Shown piece by piece: positions 54,195 to 64,000 of a stretch of DNA of 64,000 nt (position 1 is its first letter; the number at the start of each line of letters is the position of its first letter). Position numbers and translations under genes: made by a program. The notes beneath the pieces are model-generated. The model ran no database searches. It was not told where the DNA came from and was given only the letters and a program-made list of their open reading frames with translations. The stretch covers positions 63,432,397-63,496,396 of the forward strand of contig CM054143.1 of assembly GCA_028751875.1 (NCBI GenBank). The letters run 5' to 3'. Source of the DNA: Rapana venosa. Taxonomy: Eukaryota; Mollusca; Gastropoda; Neogastropoda; Muricidae.

Positions 54195-56551
54195 CCCTGA
54201 CAGACCCTGTGCGCCATGGTATACCCAAGACATCTTGATAGCGAAGCGCAAACGCCGGCAACTAGAACGGCAGTGGCGGAAGTCAAAAACCGAAATCAAC
54301 AAACAACTTTTCCGAAAACAAATAAACAAAGTCAAAACTCTTAATCCATTCAGCAAAGACAGACTACTACTCTTCCCAAGTTCTCTGTGCTACATCCATA
54401 AAATCTCTTTTTTCCCTCACCTCAAATCTCCTTGGATCTGCAAAAACAACTCCTCTGCCTAACACCCACACCCTGTCTGAACTTCTATCCATATTTTCTG
54501 CCTTCTTTTCAGACAAATTTTCAAACATACGCTCCAGACTGGATCAGACCAAATTTCCCAAACCCTGCGCCTCCTGATCCCCAGTTTTGGCATTTCCTCT
54601 TTTCCTTCCACCCCACAAGTAAAAAAGAAATCATGACAATTCTGAAGGAAATGACTATAAAATAGGCGACCTTGATCCATACCTGCTCCTGTTTTCTCAC
54701 AATGCCTTCCACAACTTGTACCTATTATCACTAAAATAGTAAACTCATTCTTGTGTCAGGAAATTTTCCATCAGCTCTTAAAACAGCAATAGTCACACCT
54801 TACCTGAAAAAGTACGACCTCGATCCCAACATTCTGAAGAATTATAGACCTGTCTCAAACTTACCCTTTGTCTCTAAAGTACTAGAAAAAGTCGTTCTCA
54901 AACAGCTCAACAGTCCCCTTCATTCCAATGATCTCCTTCCCACTTTTCAATCTCCCTATCCCCCCAAACCCACAGCACCAAAACCCACCCTAGTCCACAC
55001 TTTAGATACACTTCTACTTGCTTCTGATGCAGGAAAATCTCCCTCATCACTCTCTTGACTTATCTGCAGCCTTTGATACCATAGATCACTCAATTCTTCT
55101 TTCTCGCCTCCAAAATACGTTTGGTATTAACGGCACAGCCCTCAACCTGGTTTACTTCATACCTCACAGACAGGTTCCAGAAAGTTATTGTAAACAAAAT
55201 TCAATCAAAACCTGTCAAAATGGAATGTGGAGTCCCGCGGGGCCCTGTTCTCTTTACTCTCTACACTGCTCCACTCTCACATAAAATTTTAAACAACCAC
55301 CATATTGATCATCATTTCTAGCCGATGATACTCAGCTTCAGTGCAGTGAACTGTTGAAAACTTGCCTTCCCTCCTGACAAATATGTCCTACGGGCCTTCA
55401 AGACATTCAAAACTGGATGATTCAGAACAAGTTACAACTTAATGCCATAAAACCGAAGCCATGCTCATGGGGACCCAAATAAACTTTCCTCTATCGAAAA
55501 AAACTTCAATAGAATTGGGCAATACGTCAGTTCCTTTGTCCAACTCTGTGAAGTATTTAGGAGTATTTCTTGACAACACACTCTCTAGAAAAAATTCATC
55601 ACCCAGACCTGCCAGTCCTGTTTACTATCAATTACGCGCATAAGCGCGATTCGCAAGTATCTGTCCACTGATGCAACTTCCAAGCTTGTCACATCTCTCA
55701 TTCTTTCACGTTTAGACTACTGTAATTCTCTTTTGGCTGGCCTACCAGCATCATCTATCCACTCTCTTCAACGCATACAAAACTCTGCAGCTCGACTGGT
55801 CCTAAGAAAGAAAAAATCTGAACACATCACTCCTCTTCTGCGATCTCTTCCCTGGCTGCCTGTCTCTCTTATCTCTGTAACTGTCTTCATCTGTACATTC
55901 CATCCCGTTCCCTTCGTTCAGCCGCAGATACTTTGTGCTTTCGAACACCCAGATTCAAACAAACCACTGTTGGCAGTCGCTCCTTCTCTGTTTCTGGTCC
56001 ATCCACCTGGAATGACCTCCCTCTTTCACTTCGCCAAAAGCCTTCACTTGATACATTCAAATCCAGCCTCAAAACACACTTATTTCCTACCTGAGACTTT
56101 CAAATATCTGTCCCTAATTTTCAACAAGAGCAGAGGAAGACAGCGCACAAAATTCACAGACAGCTTAAACAAATTCGCAACGAATAAAGAGGGCACTAAC
56201 AATGAGCTCATGAGAGGGACCGAGAACAGGGAAGAATGGAGAGCCATGATCGTCGATGTCTGCAGGACCAGACCGGACACTTGAAGAAGAAGAAGAATTT
56301 TCAACAGCATCTTTCACCTTCTAAGTGTTGTTCCGAGTGTGTGTGTGTGGTGTGTGTGTGTGTGTGTTTTGTGGTGTGTGTGTGTGTTGTGTGCGTGTGT
56401 GTGCGTGCATGCGTGCATACGTGCGCGCGCATGGTTTTTGAAATTTGTTGTTCATTATGTTTAAGGAGAGTTGCATGCCTGTAAATGATTGAGTGCAAGG
56501 GCTTCGATTTGTTTGTTTTTTTACAAGATTCAGCGCTATATAAATTCCATA

Positions 56552-56588
<37 letters not shown>

Positions 56589-56590
56589 GA
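54195..56590 (+). mobile_element. L2/CR1-type LINE, linker to 3' tail
   Basis: Collinear with the copy at 23405-25945 from the basic linker (RKRRQLERQWRK) on. The polymerase shows PSALKTAIVTPYLKKYDL, NYRPVSNLPFVSKVLEKVVL, LDLSAAFDTIDHSIL and a frameshifted GVPRG block; the motif C region is degraded (near 55320). The thumb and C-terminus run to 56090. The 3' UTR (TTTTCAACAGC) continues into a GT tract (56335-56400), AGTGCAAGGGCTTCGATTTG, CAGCGCTATATAAATTCCAT and (ATT)n to 56590. A 169-bp insertion at 56127-56295 interrupts the UTR. This copy ties the GT-tail cassette to the L2 body. Confidence 0.85.
56127..56295 (+). mobile_element. LINE 3' end inserted with 11-bp TSD
   Basis: Flanked by AATTTTCAACA at 56116-56126 and 56296-56306, exact. 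Inside, SRGRQRTKFTDSLNKFAT and TENREEWRAMIVDVCR lead to a stop and a (GAA)n tail. This is the last 50 codons of another RTE-like ORF2, severely 5'-truncated. Confidence 0.85.
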
Positions 56591-56624
56591 TTGCATATGG
56601 GTGTATGCATGTCAGCTACAGTAT

Positions 56625-56791
56625 GTGTGTGTATTTATTTATTTAATTAATTTATTTATTCTTTTATATCGAGGATAATGGAATAAGCACTCATGTGCTT
56701 TTTTACACCCAGTCCCCGTGTGTATGCGGTTTTGTCAATTTTGTAATCTGTTCCCACCGGCACACAATGGCCTACTCTTTCGAAAAGCCGA
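56625..56791 (-). mobile_element. SINE family 1, truncated inverted copy
   Basis: Reverse complement of the family's 3' half, from an (AAAT)n-like tail (plus strand TATTTATTTATTTAATT) and TATCGAGGATAATGGAATAA to CTACTCTTTCGAAAAG. Confidence 0.85.
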
Positions 56792-56799
56792 ACATGTGT

Positions 56800-56892
56800 G
56801 TATGTGTGTATATACATGATGTGTGTGTGAGTGTGTGTGTGTGAGTGTGTGTGTGTGAGTGTGTGTGTGTGTGCGCGTGTGTGTGTGTGTGA
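56800..56892. repeat. (GT)n microsatellite
   Basis: GT with periodic GA interruptions (GAGTGTGTGTGT units). Confidence 0.9.
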
Positions 56893-57335
56893 CAGACATT
56901 GACTCAGTGGGATGTTAAAATGAACCTAATAAAATCATAAGGTCAGGCAAAAGTATTTTCTCTTGACAGAGTTGATAAATGTTGTTTAATACGGGACAAT
57001 TAACTTTATTTTTGGAACGACTCAGAGTTTGTGGTTTGTTTCGCATTTACTTTAAGGTTGTGCTTGCTTTTGCTTTCTTTGGTAATTTAATTTTGTATTT
57101 ATTGGTATTTTCATTCTCAATTTTGACTTTATCTTCTGTGTTTTTGTACTTGTTGGTGTAGTAAGTGTTGTGGATATATTTCTGCATTAATTATTAGTCT
57201 CCATTTGACACTTTGTATTGTGGGTTTGCTAAAATTGTGCGAGTTCAGAATAAGATTGTTAGAGTGAATGAATTTTTCCTTGTTTTTCCTTATTGTATGC
57301 AATATGGCAGAACTGTCCAATTCCAATGGTTGACT
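56893..57335. other. no gene recognised
   Basis: AT-rich. May hold decayed 5' sequence of the next LINE. Confidence 0.4.
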
Positions 57336-57339
57336 AACT

Positions 57340-60040
57340 ACATATGGATTCAAAGTAGGCTTTTTAAATGTCTGTCATCTACTAAATAAAGTTTCAGGTT
57401 TGCCCTCCATTTTGTCAAAAGAAAAATAGTTCCTTTCATATTTTTGGCTTTTCTGAATCAAGGTTGTCACATAATGTTGCAGATGATATAATATCAGTTC
57501 CGAGCTATAATTCTATCAGGATGCAAAAACAAAATTAGAAACAGGGTTAATAACCTATATACATCAGTCAGTAAATTATAAGCATATAACAGTATTTGCT
57601 AACTATGGCATTGAATTTATATGGCTAGAAGTACGCTTAATAGGAGCCAAACCAATACTGGTTGGATTTTTGTTTCGAAACCCAGATAAACGCACTGGTT
57701 GGTTTGATAATTTCGAACATATGATGGATGATGTTTGTAACTACTCAACTGAAATAATTTCCTTGGTCACTTCAACATTGATTTACTTAAACCTAATGAT
57801 GCATAATCTGTCGCAATTGGTAAATACTCCCACAAGGAAAACTATACATTCTGAAACACTGATTGACCATATATACACAACCAATCCATGTAACATTGTA
57901 GAACTGTCTATAACTGTATATGGTCTTAGCAATCACTATCCTGTATGTTCTACCTGGTCAAAAAGGTGCTAAAATACCCAGATGCAAACACAAATACATT
58001 TCTTTTCGCAGCTATAGAATGTTTAATGCAGAAATTTTTTTGTACGACTTATGTAAAGCAAACTTCTCCGATGTCTATCAGTTTACTGACCCAGACGAAG
58101 CACTTGAAATTTGGTATATGAGGTTTTCATCAATCTTTGATAGTCACGCCCCTCTTAGAATCAAACACGTAAAATCTAGAGATAAACCACCATGGCTAAC
58201 TGATGAAATTAATGAAGCCATAGCTGTCTGAGATAACTTACTAAAATCAATTGGAAAAGATTAAAAATTTAAGGAGCAGCGTAATGAAGTGACATTCATG
58301 AAACAAGTGCCAAAACGAAATATTTTAGTGAGTTAATCTCTGGAAAGCAATTAATCAGTTAGCCGGTAAATCATCTTCATCATGTGCTTCTTCAGGTACG
58401 GGTCTATCTGCAGAAAATATCAATAAACACTTTTTGTACTATTGCTGAAAAAATTCTAAATATTGACCGCTCAGAATTTAATGGCTTACCTCTTTTGAAG
58501 GAATTTTGTAACTCTAAGTCAATAAAGTCTAAACCACCATGCAAATATATTGGTGTGCATGAAGTGCATAGGGAGTTATGTTCATTAAAGCAAACAAACT
58601 CCCGTGGTTTAGATGATTTAGACAGTAAAATTTTAAAGATTTCCGCGCAAGTAATCTCTGAACATCTTACATGTATCTATAATCTCTGTATTGAAAAAAG
58701 TTCCTATCCTCTAAATGTTTAAAGATGCCAAAGTTGTACCTGTTCTTGAATCTGGAGATCCAAATGGCCCTTCCAACTATCGACCCATTTCCATTCTATT
58801 TATTTTATCTAAACCTTTAGAAAAGCATCTAAAGCAACATCTTTTGTCATACTTTACTGAGCATAACTTATTTCATCCTAGTTAAAGTGGCTTTTGAGAA
58901 AATTGTTCATGTCATATTGCCCTCAGCAATCTCATAGAGCAATGGCATTTAAATATAAACAATAATATCTTAACTGGAGTAATTTGTGTAGACTTTGCCC
59001 AGGTATTTGACTATACTGATGACCAATCTCCTAGTAAAGAAACTGGCTATGTATGGTTTATGTGCAGAATCACTAAAACTGATTACCTCGTTTCTTGATA
59101 AGAGAAGGCAAGCTGTTCATCAAGATTCAATTATGTCGTCTCTTTTGCCCGTGAAGTATGGTATTCCTCAAGGTTCCGTGCTAGGGCCAGTCCTCTTTTC
59201 AATATATATCAACATCTTCCTCTCCATATTTCTTCCACTTGTGAACTCTTTGCTGACGACACTACAATACATACGGCTGGTCATAATGTAAAATCTCTAG
59301 GTACAATTTTGCAAGAAGACTTAAACAATCTAGCAGCATAGTCAGAGTGCAATCACGTGGCTCTTCATCCAGTGAAGTCAAAATTTATGGTGATTGCAAC
59401 AAGACAAAAGCGCCAAAATTTTAAAACCAAACTAAATGGAATAAATATTTTCGATAAAGTAGTAGAAGAAGTCAGTTCATATAAACTACTTGGTGTAAAT
59501 ATCGATAATAACTTGTCATGGTCAAATCCTGTTTTTAGTATTTCCCAAAAATTATCTAAGAAGATATTCCAACTTAACCGAATAAAACATTTCCTAGATC
59601 AGCATACACAAAAACTATTCTTCTATGCTTACATAGAATCTTATCTTGACTATGCATCCACATGCTGGGATTTGGCAAGTAAAAACTGTGTAGGACAACC
59701 TGAGAGTATATAAACGGTCTCTCAAGTTAATTCTCCTTAGAACTACTTCCTTAGAAACTAATAGCTACAAAGAGTTGACCATTCTTCCTTTTAGTTTACA
59801 TTGTCTCTTTAATAAAGGCGTATTTATGTATAAGATTATGAATAAACTAGCTCCTCATTATCTTTGTCAGAGGTTCCCTGTTAAAACTTTGTAACAAAAG
59901 TACCGCTGTTACCCCTCGTCCAAGAACTGATCTATTTATGTCATTACATGTTTATTCTGGTAGCAATTTGGGAACGAAATCCCAGTCTTTTTTTTAAAGA
60001 GAAAAGTAGCATATCATCTTTCAAAAAAAGGGTGCCACAC
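57340..60040 (+). mobile_element. CR1/Jockey-like LINE, endonuclease and polymerase, decayed
   Basis: Endonuclease from 57345 (GFKVGFLNVCHLLNKVSGLP), through ANYGIEFIWLEVR, TLIDHIYTTNPCNIVE and GLSNHYPVC; the last word has Asn where the catalytic Asp of SDH is expected. The linker is open at 57920-58231 (FRSYRMFNAEIF, KPPWLTDEINEAI). Polymerase parts: LDDLDSKILK, NYRPISIL, CVDFAQVFDYTDD (motif A), YGIPQGSVLGPVLFSIYIN (motif B), ELFADDTTIHTAG (motif C, other frame), then KSKFMVIATRQKRQNFKTK, YKLLGVNIDNNLSW and the C-terminus to about 60020. At least six frame changes. Related to the fragments at 29540-30240 and 48787-49270. Confidence 0.85.
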
Positions 60041-60089
60041 ACACATTTTTAAATTTCTGTAATATCCATTGGGTGAGCGTGCTTGTTGA

Positions 60090-60560
60090 ACTCTGAGTAT
60101 GTGTGTGTGAGTGTGTGAGTTTGTGTGTGTGTGTTCTGATGCTCTGTGGCTTGGATTTTTGTGTGTGCTTCAAATAATGCTCATTTTTTATTTTGCCAGT
60201 GCAAATGTGTGATTATACTTTGATGATTATGACATAAGGCTATCATAAAATGTGAGGAGATGTACGTGTGTATGGATTTGTATCCAGGATGGTTTGTGTG
60301 TGTGCATGAACTCGCGCACGTGCGTGTCTGTGCGTATGGACGTGCAGTCTGTGTGCGTGCGTGCGTGCGTTGTGTGTGAGTGTGCTTGCGTGTGAGTATG
60401 TGTGTGTGTGCACGTACTTTTGTGTGAGTGTGTGTGAGTGTGCTTGCTTGCGCGCGCGATCGTGTGGGGTATGTGTGTGTGTGTGTGAGTGTGTGTGTGT
60501 GTGTTTGTGAGTGTGCGTGGTGTGTGTGTGCGTGTGTGCGTGCTGTGTGTGTGTGTTGAT
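60090..60560. repeat. degenerate (GT)n-rich region
   Basis: GT-rich with GTGCGTGC and GAGTGTG interruptions in two blocks (60096-60135 and 60290-60560). Confidence 0.85.
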
Positions 60561-60682
60561 TTTTGGGGGAGGGCTGTCTCTTTAGGGGAGTGGGGTGTCA
60601 TGGAGGGGAGTTTGTTCCGTGTTTAATTGGTCTTGTTTATTCATTCGATTGGTTAACGTTTGTGGTCTTTCATTGATTTTAT

Positions 60683-60874
60683 AATAATGAATGGAATTTA
60701 TATAGCGCTATATATTGCAAAAACAAATCAAAGCGCTTGGATACGACACACACCATACACTTACAACCAATACCAATTAACAGAGTTTACAAATTCAAAT
60801 GTAACACACACATACGCGCGCGCACGCACACGCGCCCGCACACACACACCACACACACCACACACACCCACACA

Positions 60875-60905
<31 letters not shown>

Positions 60906-60916
60906 GCGCACACATA
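60683..60916 (-). mobile_element. L2 3' end (tail and GT tract) of the copy at 61455-63430
   Basis: Reverse complement of the cassette: ATAATAATG, AATTTATATAGCGCTATATA, AATCAAAGCGCTTGG, about 55 bases of spacer and a CA/CG tract. It matches the other four tails in order and spacing. I infer it is the true 3' end of the L2 copy further right, separated from it by the I-like LINE tail. Confidence 0.65.
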
Positions 60917-61310
60917 GAGGTTATAACAGACTGGTGGGAAGTATGATCTACAGGTTCAGATTAGTTGCATTTAAGACTAAATTTTGTAAACAGATAACTT
61001 GTTCATGTGGTTCTGACTTATCACCTAAGCATGTCATTCTTCATTGTGAAGTACTTCGACCATATTTTTCTGGTACAGTTGTAGATAAGATTTCAAATAT
61101 GTCATTTGAACAATTATTGGCCGATAATGTGATTATGTTGGAGATAGTTGTTTAGTTAAAAGCCCTGTTGGCAAACGTTTGTAATTATTCTTGCTGCAGT
61201 TTAAGCTGTTCAATGCCTGCCCCCTCCCTCCCCACCTCACCCCCGTCCCTCCCATAATTTCTTTGTTGTTGTTTTTTCTTTCTTTTATCTCGTGCACAGA
61301 CACTAATAGG
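60917..61310 (+). mobile_element. I-like LINE tail inside a CA tract
   Basis: YRFRLVAFKTKFCKQITCSC, LSPKHVILHCEVLRPYFSG and, after a frameshift, KSPVGKRL-stop match FRIRLNAFTTKFSKDVKCLC, ISNTHIILECEKLKPHLPA and LSPIGHLL-stop at 21870-22200. About 140 bases of 3' UTR follow. CA/CG tracts lie on both sides. Confidence 0.75.
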
Positions 61311-61423
61311 TAAACACACACACAGGCGCGCGCGCGCGCGCACGCCACACACACACACACACACACACACACACCACACACCACACACACCCACACACAC
61401 AACACACACACACACACACAAAC

Positions 61424-61455
<32 letters not shown>
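61311..61455. repeat. (CA)n and (CG)n microsatellite
   Basis: About 145 bases of CA with a CG run. Probably the second half of the GT tract in the 3' UTR of the minus-strand L2 copy. Confidence 0.9.
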
Positions 61456-61460
<5 letters not shown>

Positions 61461-63430
61461 ATAAATGGTAAAAACTTATCTTTGGGTCTAATTAAACCCT
61501 TTAGTGAACAGAAGTTAAATAAAAGAAAGAACAGAAATTATACACTTTGGGGTGGTGGGATTTCGGCTGTTTGAAGGCAGGGACAAATTTAGATAAACAG
61601 GAGGAAAGAAACTTGGTTGGAATAAATATCTCTTTAGGATGGATTTTAAAGTGCATAGTAGGCTTTTGCGAAGGGAGAGAGGGGGGTCAACCAGATCACC
61701 CGACTAGGAAAAGAGAAAGGGGCGATGGCAACAGTGGATTGGTTGAATCTCAGTATTCGTAAGCACAGGGTATCTGCAGCAGAGCGGAGGGAGCAAGAAG
61801 GAGTGTATAGGTGAAGACAGTCACAGAGGTAGAAGGAAGCTGTTTTGTGGAGACAGTTGTAACATAGGGTACTGATCTTATAGCTTACTCTCTGTGGCAC
61901 AGGCAGCCAGTGGAGAGATTGCTAGATAGGACTTATGTGCTCAGATTTTTTTTTTCTGAGGACTAGTCCAGCAGCAGAGTTTTGTATACGTTGAAGGGAG
62001 TGGATTGATGCTGCTGGAAGACCAACCAGAAGAGAATTGCAACAGTCTAGAGGTGAAAGAATGAGAGAGGCCAGTATTTTGAATGTTGCATCGGTGGACA
62101 AGTACTTTCGAATTGCACTAATATGCCCTAGTTGATAGTAGCATGACTGGCAGGTCTGAGTGATACATTTTTGCAATTGAGAGTGTGTTGTCAATAATGA
62201 CCCAAGGTATTCACGCAGTAGATACAGGAATTGAAAGTTATTGCTGATTTCTTTGAAGGTGAAATGGGAGAGAGTTTGTGCTTGGTCCATATGAGCCCTG
62301 GCTTCGGGTTTTTTTGCGTTAGCTGTACTTGTTCTGTAACTCCAGTTTTGGGATATCTTGAAGGCAGTTTGTCAGTATTTATCAAGGAGAAGGCAGATTT
62401 TCAGGTGTATCATGCTTAGAAATCTGAGGGGGTCCCGGCATAGAAATGATGGGTTTATTGATGACAGTTTTTAAATTAAATCTTGAAGAGGAACAGTGTA
62501 GAGGAAAGAACAGGGCCAGAACTGATCCTGCGGGACCCCCAATCCAGTTTTGCAGTGATGATTGAATCTTGTTTATCAACTAGGTAGAATTGCCTGAAGG
62601 TATGAAGTAAACCAGGTTTAGGGCTGTGCCTTAATACAAATGTGTTTGGAGCGGGACGAAGAATTGAATGGTCTATGTGTCAAAGGCTGCAGATAAGTCA
62701 AGAAGAGTGAGAATGGAGATTTTCCCTGAGTCAGAAGCATGTAGAAGCATGTTTAGCATGTCGACTAGGGTGTGGTTGGTGCGATAGGCAGACTGGAAAG
62801 GTGGAAGAAGACTATTGGAATGAAGGTGGCTGTTGAGTTGTTTCAGAACAACTTTTCAAGGACTTTAGAGATAAAAGGTAGGTTAAAAACAGGTCTGTAA
62901 TTTTTCAGAATGTTAGGGTCGAGGTCATGATTTTTTTTTTACTAGAGGTGTAACTATTGCACTTTTGAGATGTAATGGAAAATTCCTGAAAGAAAAGATG
63001 AGTTTACTATTTTGAATAGGTGTAGATCTGTGGAATCATGAGTGAGAAAAGAAGCAGGGACAGGATCGAAATCGATGATTTTAAATTTTCATTTCTTTCA
63101 TAATGTCTTGATTCTTTCTCGCTTGTTGGATGAAAGAAAGAGAGAATGCCAGTGAATAGGGGACCAGGAGGAGCAGTTGGAAAGAAGTCCCGATCCAGTT
63201 GTAGCGGAGTTGTGGCTTTGTCAGTGATGAATGAAAAAAATATATCAGAAAGCTCAGAGTGGCTGTAGACAGTAGGCAGAGGGCTTGCCTTTGCAGATCC
63301 CAGGAGAGTTGAGGTGAGGAAAAAAAGGGGTGATTGAAGTTCGTGAATCACGTGCAGTTTATCAGGCTGCAGCAGGGCCAGGGTAGAGAGAGTTGAAAAG
63401 GTCAGCACAATAAAGTGAACACAAATCATG
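61456..63430 (-). mobile_element. L2/CR1-type LINE, linker to 3' UTR, decayed
   Basis: Minus strand in element order: SPLFFLTSTLLGSAKASPLP (linker, 63340-63290), the polymerase in broken frames (62990-62560), ISAIRKYLSTDATFKILASL and IHSLQRIQNSAAGLVLRKKK (62150-61930), VSYKISTLCYNCLHKTASFY (61890) and a 3' UTR with TGTCCCTGCCTTCAAACAGC that matches the copy ending at 25945. The tail appears at 60683-60916. Confidence 0.8.
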
Positions 63431-64000
63431 TCGCCATTTTTTCAAACCAAAATATGTATTAAGATGAAAAATTTAGAATTTGGAATCGAATATTTTACAA
63501 AATAGCAATGTAAGAAAAACAGTTTTTAAACCGCCTGATTTTCAGAGAAACACAACACAATGGTATAAAACCCGTCCTACAGGTTAATAGGAAAACACAC
63601 AAATCACCCATTCACGCAGAGTACACACCATGCGCCACCAGACCAAAAGCCAACACCTTTACCTAAATACAGGATACTTGCTCAATCTCAAAGGCATTGG
63701 AATGTCCAGCATTTTGATCTTTTTACAAATTCCTCGGATTTTGACATGATCGTCCTGCATGAAAGGTGTGGTGTTAGGACCGTAGGAAGTGCATTGTGCA
63801 ACGTGACTGACTTGAAAATATCACACTGCTGTTTCCACACGCCAGGGCTGCGTATGGGAGATGTGGACACTCCCAACTTCTGCATGTACACCAGGAATAT
63901 CAAATTTTTTTTACTATAAAGTTAAGTATATTCGGTCCTAAGTTTCTTCCAGTGGTCCGATTATTACTGGGGTATACATTCTATGACAGTCTCCTGAGTT
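63431..64000. other. no gene recognised
   Basis: A 71-codon minus frame (63903-63688) has ordinary composition but no recognised similarity. It could be the edge of a further element beyond the window. Confidence 0.35.

Noticed and set aside
1..64000. A novel multi-gene defence or biosynthetic system
   Set aside because: Every cluster of frames resolved into non-LTR or LTR retroelement domains, SINEs or simple repeats. The only clear host gene is the receptor, and no set of adjacent unknown genes was found.

Overview
The window looks like repeat-dense genomic DNA from a mollusc, most likely a gastropod. This is inferred from an LDLa-LRR G-protein-coupled receptor of the GRL101/relaxin-receptor type, dense GT/CT/ATT microsatellites, SINEs with (AAAT)n tails, and relics of many non-LTR retrotransposon clades. 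No operons, phage, CRISPR arrays, rRNA genes or standalone tRNA genes were seen. Two 500-base runs of N (31453-31952 and 47571-48070) are assembly gaps.

Only one convincing host gene is present: a minus-strand LDLa-LRR seven-transmembrane receptor at 45653-47570, whose 5' end runs into the second gap. Its reading frame is intact, but four core class A activation residues are replaced. Three short plus-strand stretches (4355-4495, 20584-20725, 36648-36774) look like possible terminal exons and are weakly supported.

Layout. 0-9.2 kb: RTE, Tx1/L1-like and L2-like relics on the minus strand, with an RTE copy sitting inside the Tx1 relic. 9.2-9.7 kb: a GC-rich island with an open frame and an 18-bp repeat. 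10-21.3 kb: plus-strand relics, including at least four copies of one LINE C-terminus, one of them split by a nearly complete RTE element (about 15.5-18.4 kb); also an ORF1-like frame and SINEs. 21.4-25.9 kb: an I-like LINE with an RNase H domain (minus) and an L2 copy (plus). 25.9-29.3 kb: an A/C-rich block bounded by inverted (TTGAC)n tails and hosting an RTE copy. 29.5-32.3 kb: a CR1-like relic and an RTE endonuclease interrupted by a gap. 32.7-35.0 kb: a truncated LTR element with one LTR and gag (minus). 37-39.3 kb: an RTE fragment with a 14-bp target-site duplication (TSD), an L2 tail, an RNase H relic and a SINE. 39.8-44.1 kb: one RTE-like LINE split by a Tx1-like LINE and by a SINE, each with a TSD. 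44.2-44.9 kb: a 48-bp minisatellite and microsatellites. 45.6-47.6 kb: the receptor. 48-64 kb: more RTE, CR1 and L2 copies, two adjacent full SINEs and an ORF1 with an SGNH-esterase domain.

The elements explain most of the window. The recurrent (GT)n - GCGCTATATAAAT - (ATT)n cassettes appear to be 3' ends of the local L2 family, whose 3' UTR carries a GT microsatellite, so the retrotransposon itself seems to spread microsatellites. I found no multi-gene novel system. The most interesting items are the receptor with missing switch residues, the L2-borne microsatellites, the nested insertions datable by their TSDs, and a SINE with a 5S-rRNA-like head.
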